NCBI GenBank assembly: GCA_963769115.1
Contig: CAVYKN010000010.1
Location: 433,748-497,747, forward strand
DNA from: DASTFY01 sp963769115
Lineage (GTDB): Bacteria; Actinomycetota; Acidimicrobiia; Acidimicrobiales; Ilumatobacteraceae
Length of the DNA stretch: 64,000 bases
Direction: 5' to 3'
In this document: positions 8,782-16,399 of the stretch, in pieces
Layout: the number at the start of each line of letters is the position of its first letter
How positions within the stretch are numbered: position 1 is the first letter of the stretch
The notes under the pieces: generated by a model
The model's input: the letters and a program-made list of their open reading frames with translations, nothing else
What the model was told of the DNA's origin: nothing
Database searches by the model: none
Translations under genes and position numbers: made by a program

Positions 8782-9204
8782 ATGGCGACGGCGACCTCCT
8801 ACCGGCTGGACCCCGAGCTCAAGCAGCGGCTCGCTCGTCGGGCCGCAGCCGAAGGTGTCTCGGAGACGGCGCTCGTCATGCGTCTCCTGCGGCAAGGGCT
8901 CGCCACGATCGAGCATCCCGGCATCGTGTACCGCCTCGGGCCGAGCGGGTGGCGTGCGGGGCTTGCCGGTGGTCCCGATGTGGATGAGGTCGTGCGAGCC
9001 GTCCGATCGGTCGGGACCTTCGACGATCAGGCCGTCTCGGGGGCGGCTGACAGCCTGGGCATCGATCCGCGCCTCGTCCGCATCGCCATCGACTACGCGG
9101 CCGAGCACCTCGATGAGATCGAGGAGCGGCTCCGAGAGAACGAGGATGCCGTTGATCGAGCTCGCAAGCTGGCTGCGGCGCGCTCGTCCGTGCTGACTGG
9201 ATGA
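8782..9204 (+). CDS. Antitoxin with N-terminal ribbon-helix-helix and DUF433-like C-terminus
   Basis: A 140-residue protein. Residues 1-42 (ATSYRLDPELKQRLARRAAA, then VSETALVMRLL) read as a ribbon-helix-helix DNA-binding domain. The C-terminal part (GPSGWRAGLAGGPDVDEVVR, then LGIDPRLVRIAIDYAAEH) resembles DUF433-type antitoxins that pair with DUF5615 toxins. The stop overlaps the toxin start by four bases (ATGA at 9201), the classic layout of type II modules. It probably represses its own operon and neutralises the toxin by direct binding. Confidence 0.75.
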   Translation: MATATSYRLDPELKQRLARRAAAEGVSETALVMRLLRQGLATIEHPGIVYRLGPSGWRAGLAGGPDVDEVVRAVRSVGTFDDQAVSGAADSLGIDPRLVRIAIDYAAEHLDEIEERLRENEDAVDRARKLAAARSSVLTG

Positions 9205-9575
9205 GGTTCCTACTCGACGAGATGTATGGCGAGCGGGCCGCCGAGCTCCTGTGCGAACAAGGCCGCGACGCGGTTCACGTGCGCGCCATCGGCCTCGGCG
9301 GTGCGCCGGATGGCGATGTGCTTGCCCGAGCGGTCGCGGAGGGACGCACGTTGGTCACGGAGAACGCCCGCGACTTCCTCCCGCTGCTGGACCAGCGCCA
9401 GGGCGCAGGAATCCCGACCACGCCCGTGCTCATCGTCTTGAGAGCGCCCCGAGGCGTCGGCGGCTCGCTGTACTCCCGCCTTGCGCGCGACATCGCAAAC
9501 TGGGCCACCGACAACAGCGATCCCTACGCGCACGCCCACTGGCTGCATCCGTCGTCTTGGCGGGCATGTTGTTGA
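9201..9575 (+). CDS. DUF5615 PIN-like toxin
   Basis: A 124-residue PIN-like protein of the DUF5615/Mut7-C type. It starts with the family signature MRFLLDEMYG (acidic metal-binding Asp and Glu) and contains DAVHVRAIGLGGAPDGDVLA and TLVTENARDFLPL, which supply further acidic residues. PIN-like toxins cleave RNA with divalent metal; activity here is inferred from family membership. Translation is coupled to the upstream antitoxin. The C-terminal end (SSWRACC) is unremarkable. The module separates pafA/lepB from tatBC. Confidence 0.78.
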   Translation: MRFLLDEMYGERAAELLCEQGRDAVHVRAIGLGGAPDGDVLARAVAEGRTLVTENARDFLPLLDQRQGAGIPTTPVLIVLRAPRGVGGSLYSRLARDIANWATDNSDPYAHAHWLHPSSWRACC

Positions 9576-9615
9576 TCATCGCAGCAGGACTGTCAGAGTC
9601 CAGCGCTCGTAGGCG

Positions 9616-9621
9616 TACCCT
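9616..9621 (+). promoter_or_regulatory. -10 box for the SnoaL-like gene
   Basis: TACCCT ends 6 nt before the GTG start at 9628, with no Shine-Dalgarno. Confidence 0.4.
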
Positions 9622-9627
9622 GCCGAC

Positions 9628-10017
9628 GTGGATCGAGCGACGGACGGACCTGCAGCGAAGGCCTCGACGCCAGGGGCGATCAATGCCGCGTTCGCCGCGG
9701 GTTACAACTCACGTGACGTCGCTGCGCTCCTGGCGCTCTACGAGCCCGACGCCGTCGTGACGAACCCTGACGGCTCCACCGCGACCGGAACCGATGCCAT
9801 CCGTGATCACCTCGGTCACCTCGTGCAGCTCGGCGGCTCCATGACGTCGCTGAACCGGTACGCCATCCCCAATGGCGATCTCGCCCTTGTCGGCGCGGAG
9901 TGGGAGATCGTCTTCAGCGATGACCGCGAGCCGATCGCCGGCCGTAGTGCCGAGATCGTGCGGCGGCAGTCGGACGGGTCATGGCGCTACGTGCTCGACC
10001 ATCCAGGGGCCGGCTGA
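9628..10017 (+). CDS. SnoaL/NTF2-like (DUF4440-type) small protein
   Basis: A 129-residue protein of the cone-shaped NTF2-like fold. The helix-turn AINAAFAAGYNSRDVAALLA is followed by YEPDAVVTNPDG and GTDAIRDHL, the characteristic start of ketosteroid-isomerase-like proteins, and it ends with beta strands (EIVRRQSDGSWRYVLDHP). Such proteins may be enzymes or ligand binders; no catalytic residues can be assigned. It is convergent with the GDPD gene, whose stop is only a few bases away. Confidence 0.7.
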   Translation: MDRATDGPAAKASTPGAINAAFAAGYNSRDVAALLALYEPDAVVTNPDGSTATGTDAIRDHLGHLVQLGGSMTSLNRYAIPNGDLALVGAEWEIVFSDDREPIAGRSAEIVRRQSDGSWRYVLDHPGAG

Positions 10018-10026
10018 CACCGGCGG

Positions 10027-10740
10027 TCACACATCGCTCAGGGCGGCGTGGAGACGGTCGACCCAATCGCTGAAGACGCCGTCCATGCCCAGGGCGAGCG
10101 TGGCCCTCAGCAGGTGCTCGTGCTGGAGGTCCCAGGCCAGGCAGATCCGGTCGAAACGGTGGAACAGCGCCACCAGGCCACCGTTCCAGTCGGTGTGGTG
10201 GAGGTTGACGGCGTCGATCCCCTCCTCGCGGAGGGTGGCCGCCCGTCGCTCGGGGCCCTCCTTCATCCGCTCCAACCGGGTGGAGTTCACGAGCTTCACG
10301 TCCGGATCGAGGGGCCGCAGGGCGACGAGCGAGGCCACGTCGGGCCGGCAGAGCCACAGGCGGGGCGCCAGTTCGGGGCACTCGGCCTGGACGGTGCGGA
10401 TCACGACGGGGCCGGCGGCCGGGTCGCAGATGTCGATCGCGAGGTGGATGCCGTCCGCGCACAGCGGGAGGACTTCGCTGAGGGTCGGGATGAAGGGCGG
10501 GAGGTCGGCCTTGGCCACCGAGGCGATCGGGCGCTGGCGGGCTCGCCGGCGGACCACGCCATCGTGGTCGAGGACGGGGACGCCGTCGGCGGTGAGCCAG
10601 ACATCGGTCTCCAGGCCCGTCGCCCCGAGCCGCAGGGCCAGGGAGAACGCCTCCAGGGTGTTGTCGGGAGCGTGCGCCTTGGCCCCCCGATGGGCGAAGC
10701 CGATCGGCGGGTCGATGAGCGATGGGTAGCGGGCAGCCAC
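10027..10740 (-). CDS. Glycerophosphodiester phosphodiesterase
   Basis: TIM-barrel GDPD enzyme, 237 aa, hydrolysing glycerophosphodiesters to glycerol-3-phosphate and an alcohol. The catalytic HRG is at residues 17-19. The metal-binding ETDVWLTADGVPVLDHD follows, with the second catalytic His in LDHD. TLSEVLPLC and the C-terminal DGVFSDWVDRL are family signatures. No signal peptide is visible, so it is cytoplasmic (UgpQ-like). It is divergent from tatB. Confidence 0.88.
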   Translation of the reverse strand: MAARYPSLIDPPIGFAHRGAKAHAPDNTLEAFSLALRLGATGLETDVWLTADGVPVLDHDGVVRRRARQRPIASVAKADLPPFIPTLSEVLPLCADGIHLAIDICDPAAGPVVIRTVQAECPELAPRLWLCRPDVASLVALRPLDPDVKLVNSTRLERMKEGPERRAATLREEGIDAVNLHHTDWNGGLVALFHRFDRICLAWDLQHEHLLRATLALGMDGVFSDWVDRLHAALSDV

Positions 10741-10807
10741 CGCGGCATCATCCCATCTCGTGGGCGGTGCCGGCCCGGCTCGACCGTCCAGTCGGGGAGT
10801 GGTTCCG

Positions 10808-10813
10808 TAGACT
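10808..10813 (+). promoter_or_regulatory. -10 box for tatB
   Basis: TAGACT ends 7 nt before the GTG at 10821. This supports 10821 as the true start over the longer open frame from 10722. Confidence 0.45.
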
Positions 10814-10820
10814 CCGCGCC

Positions 10821-11495
10821 GTGCTCGCCATCCTCAACAGCCTGGGTGCCGGCGAGATCATCGCGATCCTTGTGATCGGCCTCATCGTGCTCGGGCCGGA
10901 GAAGCTGCCGGACGCGATCAGGAAGTTCGGCAACATCTACGGCGAGCTGCGGCGGATGAGCCACGGCTTCCAGAGCGAGCTGAAGGACGCCTTTGACGAG
11001 CCGCTGCGCGAGCTCCGGGGCACGGCCCAGATGATGCAGGACGCCGTCAACGAGCCGGTGCAGACGGTGAAGTCCCCGATGACGGCACCGGTGGTCGGCG
11101 GTGGGAAGGCGGCCGAGGCGGCGAAGAAGACCGAAGGCCCGGTCGAGGAGACCCAGGCTCCCGTCGAGGAGGCCCAAGCACCGGTCGAGGAGACGCAGGC
11201 TCCCGTCGACGAGACGCAGGCTCCCGTCGAGGAGGCCCAAGCACCGGTCGAGGAAGCCCAGGCCCCGGTCGAAGAAGCCCAGGCCCCGGTCGAAGAGGAC
11301 GAGGACCAGCCAGTGCTCGCCCAGGCCGGCCTGATGGTCTCGGAGCCCGAGCTCGCCGTCGTGGCCGGCAACGGGGCCGCCGATCCCGGCGCCGGCGAGA
11401 GCGTCGGCGGCGAGGGCGAGGACGAGCCCCTCGACACCGACGGTGCCGACGGCGCCGGCGATCATGAACTGGCCGACAGGCACCGGGACGACTGA
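10821..11495 (+). CDS. tatB: Sec-independent translocase protein TatB (TatA/B family) with long acidic repeat tail
   Basis: A 224-residue TatA/B-type subunit. A short N-terminus, one membrane helix (AGEIIAILVIGLIVLG), the hinge GPEKLPDA and an amphipathic helix (IRKFGNIYGELRRMSHGFQS) are the family hallmarks. The longer helical region favours TatB over TatA. After about residue 105 the protein becomes an acidic tail of seven-residue repeats (consensus Q-A-P-V-E-E-A), encoded by a tandem repeat, then a Gly/Asp-rich end. The tail is probably disordered and cytoplasmic. The stop overlaps the ATG of tatC (TGATG). Confidence 0.88.
   Translation: MLAILNSLGAGEIIAILVIGLIVLGPEKLPDAIRKFGNIYGELRRMSHGFQSELKDAFDEPLRELRGTAQMMQDAVNEPVQTVKSPMTAPVVGGGKAAEAAKKTEGPVEETQAPVEEAQAPVEETQAPVDETQAPVEEAQAPVEEAQAPVEEAQAPVEEDEDQPVLAQAGLMVSEPELAVVAGNGAADPGAGESVGGEGEDEPLDTDGADGAGDHELADRHRDD
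11136..11297 (+). repeat. Tandem 21-nt repeats inside tatB
   Basis: Seven to eight in-frame copies of a 21-nt unit encode P-V-E-E-(A/T)-Q-A. Copies differ by a few, mostly silent, bases. Copy number is likely to vary between strains by replication slippage. Confidence 0.85.
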
Positions 11496-12310
11496 TGCGG
11501 TTGCGCCGCAAGGGGCGGGAGCGGAAGGTCCCACTCGCCGTCAAGAACGACAACATGAGCCTGACGCAGCACCTGGCCGAGCTGCGCATGCGGCTCATCC
11601 GCTGCCTGCTGGCCGTCATCCTGCTCGGCGTCCTGGTGTTCGTGCTCTATGACCCCTGGATCCAGGACTTCCTGTTCCAGCCGTACAAGGACGTGTGCGC
11701 GGCCAACCCGGACTTCGGGTGCAACGGCGAGCCCGTGCTCATCACCCCGCTCGGTGGCTTCAACACCCGCATGAAGGTCGCCGGCTGGGGCGGCTTCATC
11801 CTGGCCCTGCCGGTCGTGCTCTGGCAGGTGTGGCGCTTCATCGTGCCCGGTCTGGAGTCGAAGGAGAAGCGCTACGCCCGGCCGTTCATCCTGGCCACGG
11901 TGCTGCTCTTCCTGCTCGGTGCCAGCCTCGCCTACCTGACGCTGTCGAAGGCGCTCCAGTGGCTCATCTCCTTCGCCGGTCAAGCCACCGCCGCATTCAC
12001 CCCGGACAGCTACGTGAGCCTCGTGGGCCTGATGATGGCGGCCTTCGGCGTGGGCTTCCTGGCGCCCGTGCTGCTCGTGTTCCTGGAGCTCATGGACATC
12101 GTCGACTACAAGCAGCTCTCCGGTGCCCGGCGGTACGCCATCGTCATCATCGTCGTCGTCGCGGCCGTCATCACCCCGAGCGGCGACCCCATCAGCATGA
12201 TCGCCCTGGCCATCCCGCTCTACGTGTTCTACGAGATCGCCATCCTCATCGGCTGGCTCGTGAGCCGCCATCGGGCAAAGGCGGCCAACCCGGCGGTCGG
12301 CGCCGCCTGA
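11495..12310 (+). CDS. tatC: Sec-independent translocase protein TatC
   Basis: Core receptor of the Tat pathway, which exports folded proteins with twin-arginine signals. The 271-residue protein has the typical six membrane helices. The N-terminal MSLTQHLAELRMRLIRCLLA is the TatC signature, and TPLGGFNTRMKVAGWGGFI, FIVPGLESKEKRYARPF (with the conserved P-G-L and E-K-R) and VITPSGDPISMIALAIPLY are further diagnostic blocks. It overlaps tatB. The first 20 residues are basic. HelY follows 44 bp downstream, as in mycobacteria. Confidence 0.96.
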   Translation: MRLRRKGRERKVPLAVKNDNMSLTQHLAELRMRLIRCLLAVILLGVLVFVLYDPWIQDFLFQPYKDVCAANPDFGCNGEPVLITPLGGFNTRMKVAGWGGFILALPVVLWQVWRFIVPGLESKEKRYARPFILATVLLFLLGASLAYLTLSKALQWLISFAGQATAAFTPDSYVSLVGLMMAAFGVGFLAPVLLVFLELMDIVDYKQLSGARRYAIVIIVVVAAVITPSGDPISMIALAIPLYVFYEIAILIGWLVSRHRAKAANPAVGAA

Positions 12311-12354
12311 GCCTTGAGCACCGCCTGACCGCCACCGCACGGCACACTGGTGGC

Positions 12355-14997
12355 GTGCGCCGTGACCGGGCCGCGCTCCTGGCCCGCTACGACTTCCCAC
12401 TCGACTCCTTCCAGCTGCAGGCGATCGACGCCCTGGACGGCGGCCAGTCCGTGCTCGTCGCCGCGCCCACTGGCTCCGGCAAGACGGTGGTGGCCGAGTA
12501 CGCGGTGGCGGTGGCGCTCAGCGAGGGGCAGCGCGCTTTCTACACCGCGCCCATCAAGGCGCTCTCCAACCAGAAGTTCCACGACCTCCGGGCCATCCAC
12601 GGAGCCGCACGCGTCGGGCTCCTGACGGGCGACAACGCCATCAACGGGGACGCCCCGATCGTCGTGATGACGACCGAGGTCCTCCGCAACATGATCTACG
12701 GGCACTCGCCCGCCCTCGTCGGCCTGGGCTTCGTCGTCCTCGACGAGGTGCACTTCCTGCAGGACACCTACCGCGGACCGGTGTGGGAGGAGGTGATCAT
12801 CCACCTCCCCACGCCGGTGCGCCTGGTGTGCCTGTCCGCCACTGTCTCCAACGCCGAGGAGCTGGCGGCGTGGATCACGACGGTCCGGGGCCCGACCACG
12901 GCCATCATCGAGGAGCGGCGCCCGGTGAGCCTCGAGAACCTCTTCATGATCGGCGATCGCACGTCGGAGCGGCTGCACGTGCTGCCGACGCTGATCGATG
13001 GGCGGCCCAACCCGGAAGCCCACCGCCTCGACAGCGAGGCCGTCCGCGGGTTCCGCGGTCCCCGGCGCGGGGGTGCCCGCCGCAAGCTGTACACGCCGTC
13101 CCGGTTGGAGGTGCTGGACCGGTTGGAGGAGGCGTCGATGCTCCCTGCCATCACCTTCGTGTTCAGTCGCAACGGGTGCGAGGAGGCAGCCCGGTCGCTG
13201 ACCGCCGCCGGTGTCCGCCTCACGACGGGAGCCGAGCGGGACCGCATCCGCGAGATCGTCGACGATCACGTCGGCGCGCTCGATGACCGTGACCTGGCCG
13301 TGCTCGGGTACGGGCCTTTCCTGACCGGCCTGGAGGCCGGCGTGGCCGCGCACCACGCCGGCATGGTGCCGCCGTTCAAAGAGGCCGTGGAGGCCTGCTT
13401 CGTCGAGGGCCTCGTCAAGATGGTGTTCGCCACCGAGACCCTGGCCGTGGGCATCAACATGCCGGCGCGCAGCGTGGTCATCGAGAAGCTCAGCAAGTTC
13501 ACGGGCGACCATCACGAGTTCCTGACGCCCGGCGACTACACCCAGCTGACGGGACGGGCCGGCCGGCGCGGCATCGACGAGCGCGGGTACGCGGTGGTGT
13601 TGTGGAGCCCGTTCGTCCCCTTCGACCAGGTGTCGGCGCTGGCCTCGAGCCGCTCGTACCAGCTCAGCTCCGCTTTCCGGCCCACGTACAACATGACCGC
13701 CAACCTGGTCCGCAGCTACAGCAGGGACGAGGCCCACCACCTGCTCAACCTCTCGTTCGCGCAGTACCAGGCCGATCGCCACGTGGTGCGGATGGAGGCG
13801 CGGCTGGAGCGCCGCGAGGCCCACCTCGCCGAGCTGCGGGTGCTGGCCCGCAGCCCCTACGGCGATCTGGACGAGTACCGCCGGTTGAAGGAGGGCACGC
13901 CCCGGCGCCCGCGGAACGAGGACGCCATCGACATCGCCCTGATGCGTCTGCGCCCGGGCGACATCATCTACGTGAACCGCGGTCGCCTCGTCGGCCGGGT
14001 TGCCGTGCTCAGCACCAGCCGCCGCAAGGGTGGCATGAAGGTTCAGGTCCTCACGACCGGCGGCATGCCCGTGAACCTCTCCGTCCGCGACTTCAGCGAG
14101 GGCCCCCGCCCGCTCGGGCACATCGACCTGCCCACGCCCTACGCCCCCAACCGCCACCAGTTCCAGCGCCAGGTGGCACGGCTGCTGACCAAGGCGACGG
14201 TGCGCTCCGCCGGACCGTCACGCCGCGGCCGGCAACCGGCGGCGAGCGATGACGAGCCGAGCGAGCCGCTGGCCGACCATCCGGTCGCCTCGGACCCGCA
14301 GCTGGCCGAGCGGCTCCGCGCCGCCGGGCAGGCCGACCGGGCGGCTCGGGAGGTCGACGACCTGCGCACCCGCATCCAGGGACGCAGCCAGTCCGTGTCG
14401 CATCGCTTCGACCGGGTCCTGCGGATCCTCGAGACTTGGGGCTACGTCGACGGCTGGTCCCTGACCGACGGTGGGCGCCGGCTGGCCGGCTTCTTCCACG
14501 AGTGCGACCTGCTTGTCGTCGAGTGCCTCCGCCAGGGTCTGCTCGACGGCCTCGAACCGGCGGAGCTGGCCGGGCTGGCCTCGGTCTTCTGCTACGAGCA
14601 CCGCAGCCCGGAGCCGCCGCCGGCACCGTGGTTCCCGTCCCGTGACGTGCGGAAGCGGTGGGAGGCCATCGAGTCGCTGGCCGGCGAGCTGCGCCAAGCC
14701 GAGGAAGAGGCCGGAGTGCCGGTGACCAGGGCACCGGACCCCACGTTCGCCTCCATCGCCCACGCCTGGGCGTCCGGGCAATCCTTCGCCAGCGTCGTGG
14801 AGGACGAGGAGCTGTCGGGCGGCGATTTCGTGCGCACGGTCAAGCAGCTCATCGACCTGCTGCGCCAGCTCGCCCTGCTCGCCCCGGACGAGGGCACGCG
14901 GCAGTCGGCGCGGGACGCGTCCGACCACCTGTTCAGAGGGGTGGTTGCCGCCTCGACGGCGTTGAACGAGACGTTGGACGAAGCCGACGCCTCGTGA
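12355..14997 (+). CDS. helY: Ski2/Mtr4-type DEAD/DEAH-box RNA helicase HelY
   Basis: A superfamily 2 helicase of 880 aa. Motif I is APTGSGKT, Ia TAPIKALSNQKF, II LDEVHF, III LSATVSNAEE, and VI QLTGRAGRRG. A middle segment (HHAGMVPPFKEAVEACFVEG) and a C-terminal DSHCT-like domain complete the Ski2/Mtr4 layout. The family unwinds structured RNA with ATP and is thought to assist RNA turnover. The GTG at 12355 is chosen because the conserved protein starts there; the open frame extends further upstream but overlaps tatC. HelY after tatC is conserved synteny in actinobacteria. Confidence 0.92.
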   Translation: MRRDRAALLARYDFPLDSFQLQAIDALDGGQSVLVAAPTGSGKTVVAEYAVAVALSEGQRAFYTAPIKALSNQKFHDLRAIHGAARVGLLTGDNAINGDAPIVVMTTEVLRNMIYGHSPALVGLGFVVLDEVHFLQDTYRGPVWEEVIIHLPTPVRLVCLSATVSNAEELAAWITTVRGPTTAIIEERRPVSLENLFMIGDRTSERLHVLPTLIDGRPNPEAHRLDSEAVRGFRGPRRGGARRKLYTPSRLEVLDRLEEASMLPAITFVFSRNGCEEAARSLTAAGVRLTTGAERDRIREIVDDHVGALDDRDLAVLGYGPFLTGLEAGVAAHHAGMVPPFKEAVEACFVEGLVKMVFATETLAVGINMPARSVVIEKLSKFTGDHHEFLTPGDYTQLTGRAGRRGIDERGYAVVLWSPFVPFDQVSALASSRSYQLSSAFRPTYNMTANLVRSYSRDEAHHLLNLSFAQYQADRHVVRMEARLERREAHLAELRVLARSPYGDLDEYRRLKEGTPRRPRNEDAIDIALMRLRPGDIIYVNRGRLVGRVAVLSTSRRKGGMKVQVLTTGGMPVNLSVRDFSEGPRPLGHIDLPTPYAPNRHQFQRQVARLLTKATVRSAGPSRRGRQPAASDDEPSEPLADHPVASDPQLAERLRAAGQADRAAREVDDLRTRIQGRSQSVSHRFDRVLRILETWGYVDGWSLTDGGRRLAGFFHECDLLVVECLRQGLLDGLEPAELAGLASVFCYEHRSPEPPPAPWFPSRDVRKRWEAIESLAGELRQAEEEAGVPVTRAPDPTFASIAHAWASGQSFASVVEDEELSGGDFVRTVKQLIDLLRQLALLAPDEGTRQSARDASDHLFRGVVAASTALNETLDEADAS

Positions 14998-15010
14998 CCA
15001 TCGAGCCGTC

Positions 15011-15622
15011 GTGACCATCGAGCGGGGTCAGGACTGGGGCCGGCGTGTCGACCGGCCTGAGAATCTCGTCGAGGTGGCGGACGACGCGGCGGCCGGCGCG
15101 CTCATCACTGGGCTGCGGCGGGCCGGGCGGCCGCTGCCCCCGATCGGCCTGCTGGCCGGCGACCTGCGCCGGACGCTTGGCCGGCCGGACCCGGTGACCG
15201 TGCTCGACGGCCAGGTCTCCGAGTTCACCGTCGACGTCGGTGTGGTGACGGTGGCGGGGGAGGAGCACTGGTTCGTCAGCCATGTCGTGGCCCGCCGCTC
15301 GTGGTGGCGGGGGGAGGTCGTGGCGGCGATGAACGCCCAGTTCGTCGGCGCATGGGACGTCGCCCCCCGGGGCCACCCGAACGACGGCCGGCTCGACCTG
15401 GTGCGGGTACAGGACCTGAGCGTCAGCGACCGGTGGAAGGCGTCGCGCCGGCTCCCGAGCGGCAGCTACCTGCCGCATCCCGGCATCGAGGCCAGGCCCG
15501 TGACCGAGCTCGACCTCGCCCTGGCCGAACCGCTCACCGTGCGCGTCGACGGGATGGCCACCGGCACGGCCGACCGGCTCGTGCTGCGAGTCGAGCCCGA
15601 CGCCCTGACGGTCTGCGTCTGA
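15011..15622 (+). CDS. YegS/diacylglycerol-kinase-like C-terminal domain protein
   Basis: A 203-residue protein whose second half matches the C-terminal beta domain of lipid kinases of the YegS/DgkB type: NDGRLDLVRVQ, SGSYLPHPGIEARPVTELDL and LTVRVDGMATGTADRLVLRV. The N-terminal NAD-kinase-like catalytic half, with its GGDGT nucleotide-binding motif, is absent. It is therefore unlikely to be an active kinase alone. It may be a lipid- or ligand-binding derivative. The GTG start lies 13 bp after helY, so it is cotranscribed. Function unknown. Confidence 0.6.
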   Translation: MTIERGQDWGRRVDRPENLVEVADDAAAGALITGLRRAGRPLPPIGLLAGDLRRTLGRPDPVTVLDGQVSEFTVDVGVVTVAGEEHWFVSHVVARRSWWRGEVVAAMNAQFVGAWDVAPRGHPNDGRLDLVRVQDLSVSDRWKASRRLPSGSYLPHPGIEARPVTELDLALAEPLTVRVDGMATGTADRLVLRVEPDALTVCV

Positions 15623-15660
15623 CCCCGCCGGCGCCGTCCGCGTGCCATCCCCTCGGCTGG

Positions 15661-15760
15661 CGATTCGACGTCGAATCGACGTTGTGAACTTGTGAACTCG
15701 GAGGAGGACGCGCTGCTGACGGCGCGATCTCCTCAGACCTCGCGGTCGAGCCGGCGGTCG
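15661..15760 (+). repeat. Intergenic element, copy A (palindromic 5-prime end)
   Basis: It starts with a perfect 18-bp palindrome (CGATTCGACGTCGAATCG, 15661-15678), then a tandem TTGTGAAC pair (15682-15697), then a block around 15706-15745 that matches 34 of 40 bases with a second copy at 37861-37957 on the opposite strand. It fills the gap between two convergent genes. Nature unknown: a small RNA, a REP-like element or a remnant of coding DNA. Confidence 0.6.
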
Positions 15761-15769
15761 GACTGGCCG

Positions 15770-16343
15770 TTACAGGGCGGCGGCGACGGCGGCTGCGTAC
15801 GCCGCGGCACCGGCCGGACGCATGTGGTAGCCGTCGGCCGCCAGCCAGTCACCGTGGCCGGCGCTGAGGGTGAACCAGTCGACGAAGGCCGTCCCGTTGC
15901 GGGCTGCACACGCCAGCAGCACCTGGTTGTTCGTGTCCTGCCACGCCCGCGGCACGCGCAGGTTGACGATGATGACCCGCCGGTTGCCCGCCGCGTTCAC
16001 GACGTGGTCGCAGTGGTCCGGGCGGACGGTGCCGTTCGTGCCCAGGTGCACGCACGAGGGTCCCCGGCAGGCCACCCGTCTGCGACCGCCAGGTCACGAT
16101 GCCCGGCGCCTCGTGGAACTGCCGGCTCACGACGGCGTCCACCTGAATGCCGGGGATCGCCGCCTGCAGCGCCGGGGCGGCACCCAGCATGACCGAGTCG
16201 CCGAGGCCGAGGACACCCGGGCCGGGTGCCGGTCGCCCTGGCCCGAGGACGGGCGGAGGCGGAGGCGGGCCGCAGGCCGCCACCGCGACCGTCAGGGCGA
16301 TCAGGACAGCCAGCGCGGCCACGCCGCGGCGCAGGACGGTCAC
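15770..16343 (-). CDS. SGNH/GDSL-type hydrolase lipoprotein, frameshifted
   Basis: From the GTG at 16343 the protein has a signal peptide and lipobox (LTVAVAACG), a Pro-rich linker and the SGNH block I (VLGLGDSVMLGAAPALQA). Near 16052 the frame breaks, and the following segments VHLGTNGTVRPDH (block III) and DWLAADGYHMRPAGAAAYA (catalytic Asp-x-x-His-like end) are in the next frame, ending at 15770. Deleting one base at 16052 gives TLVVHLGTNG, so a single inserted base explains the break. The intact protein would be about 190 residues, membrane-anchored, resembling the SGNH domain that follows many acyltransferase-3 proteins. An ester or acetyl-group hydrolase role is likely but unproven. Confidence 0.7.
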
Positions 16344-16399
16344 AGCCCTGGTGTAGACGACGACGGATCGCCGGGGCAAGCCGCTCGACGGGAGCCCTG

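Noticed and set aside
12229..14157. A 642-residue minus-strand frame opposite helY
   Set aside because: High-GC shadow frame without recognisable domains; helY on the other strand has all helicase motifs.
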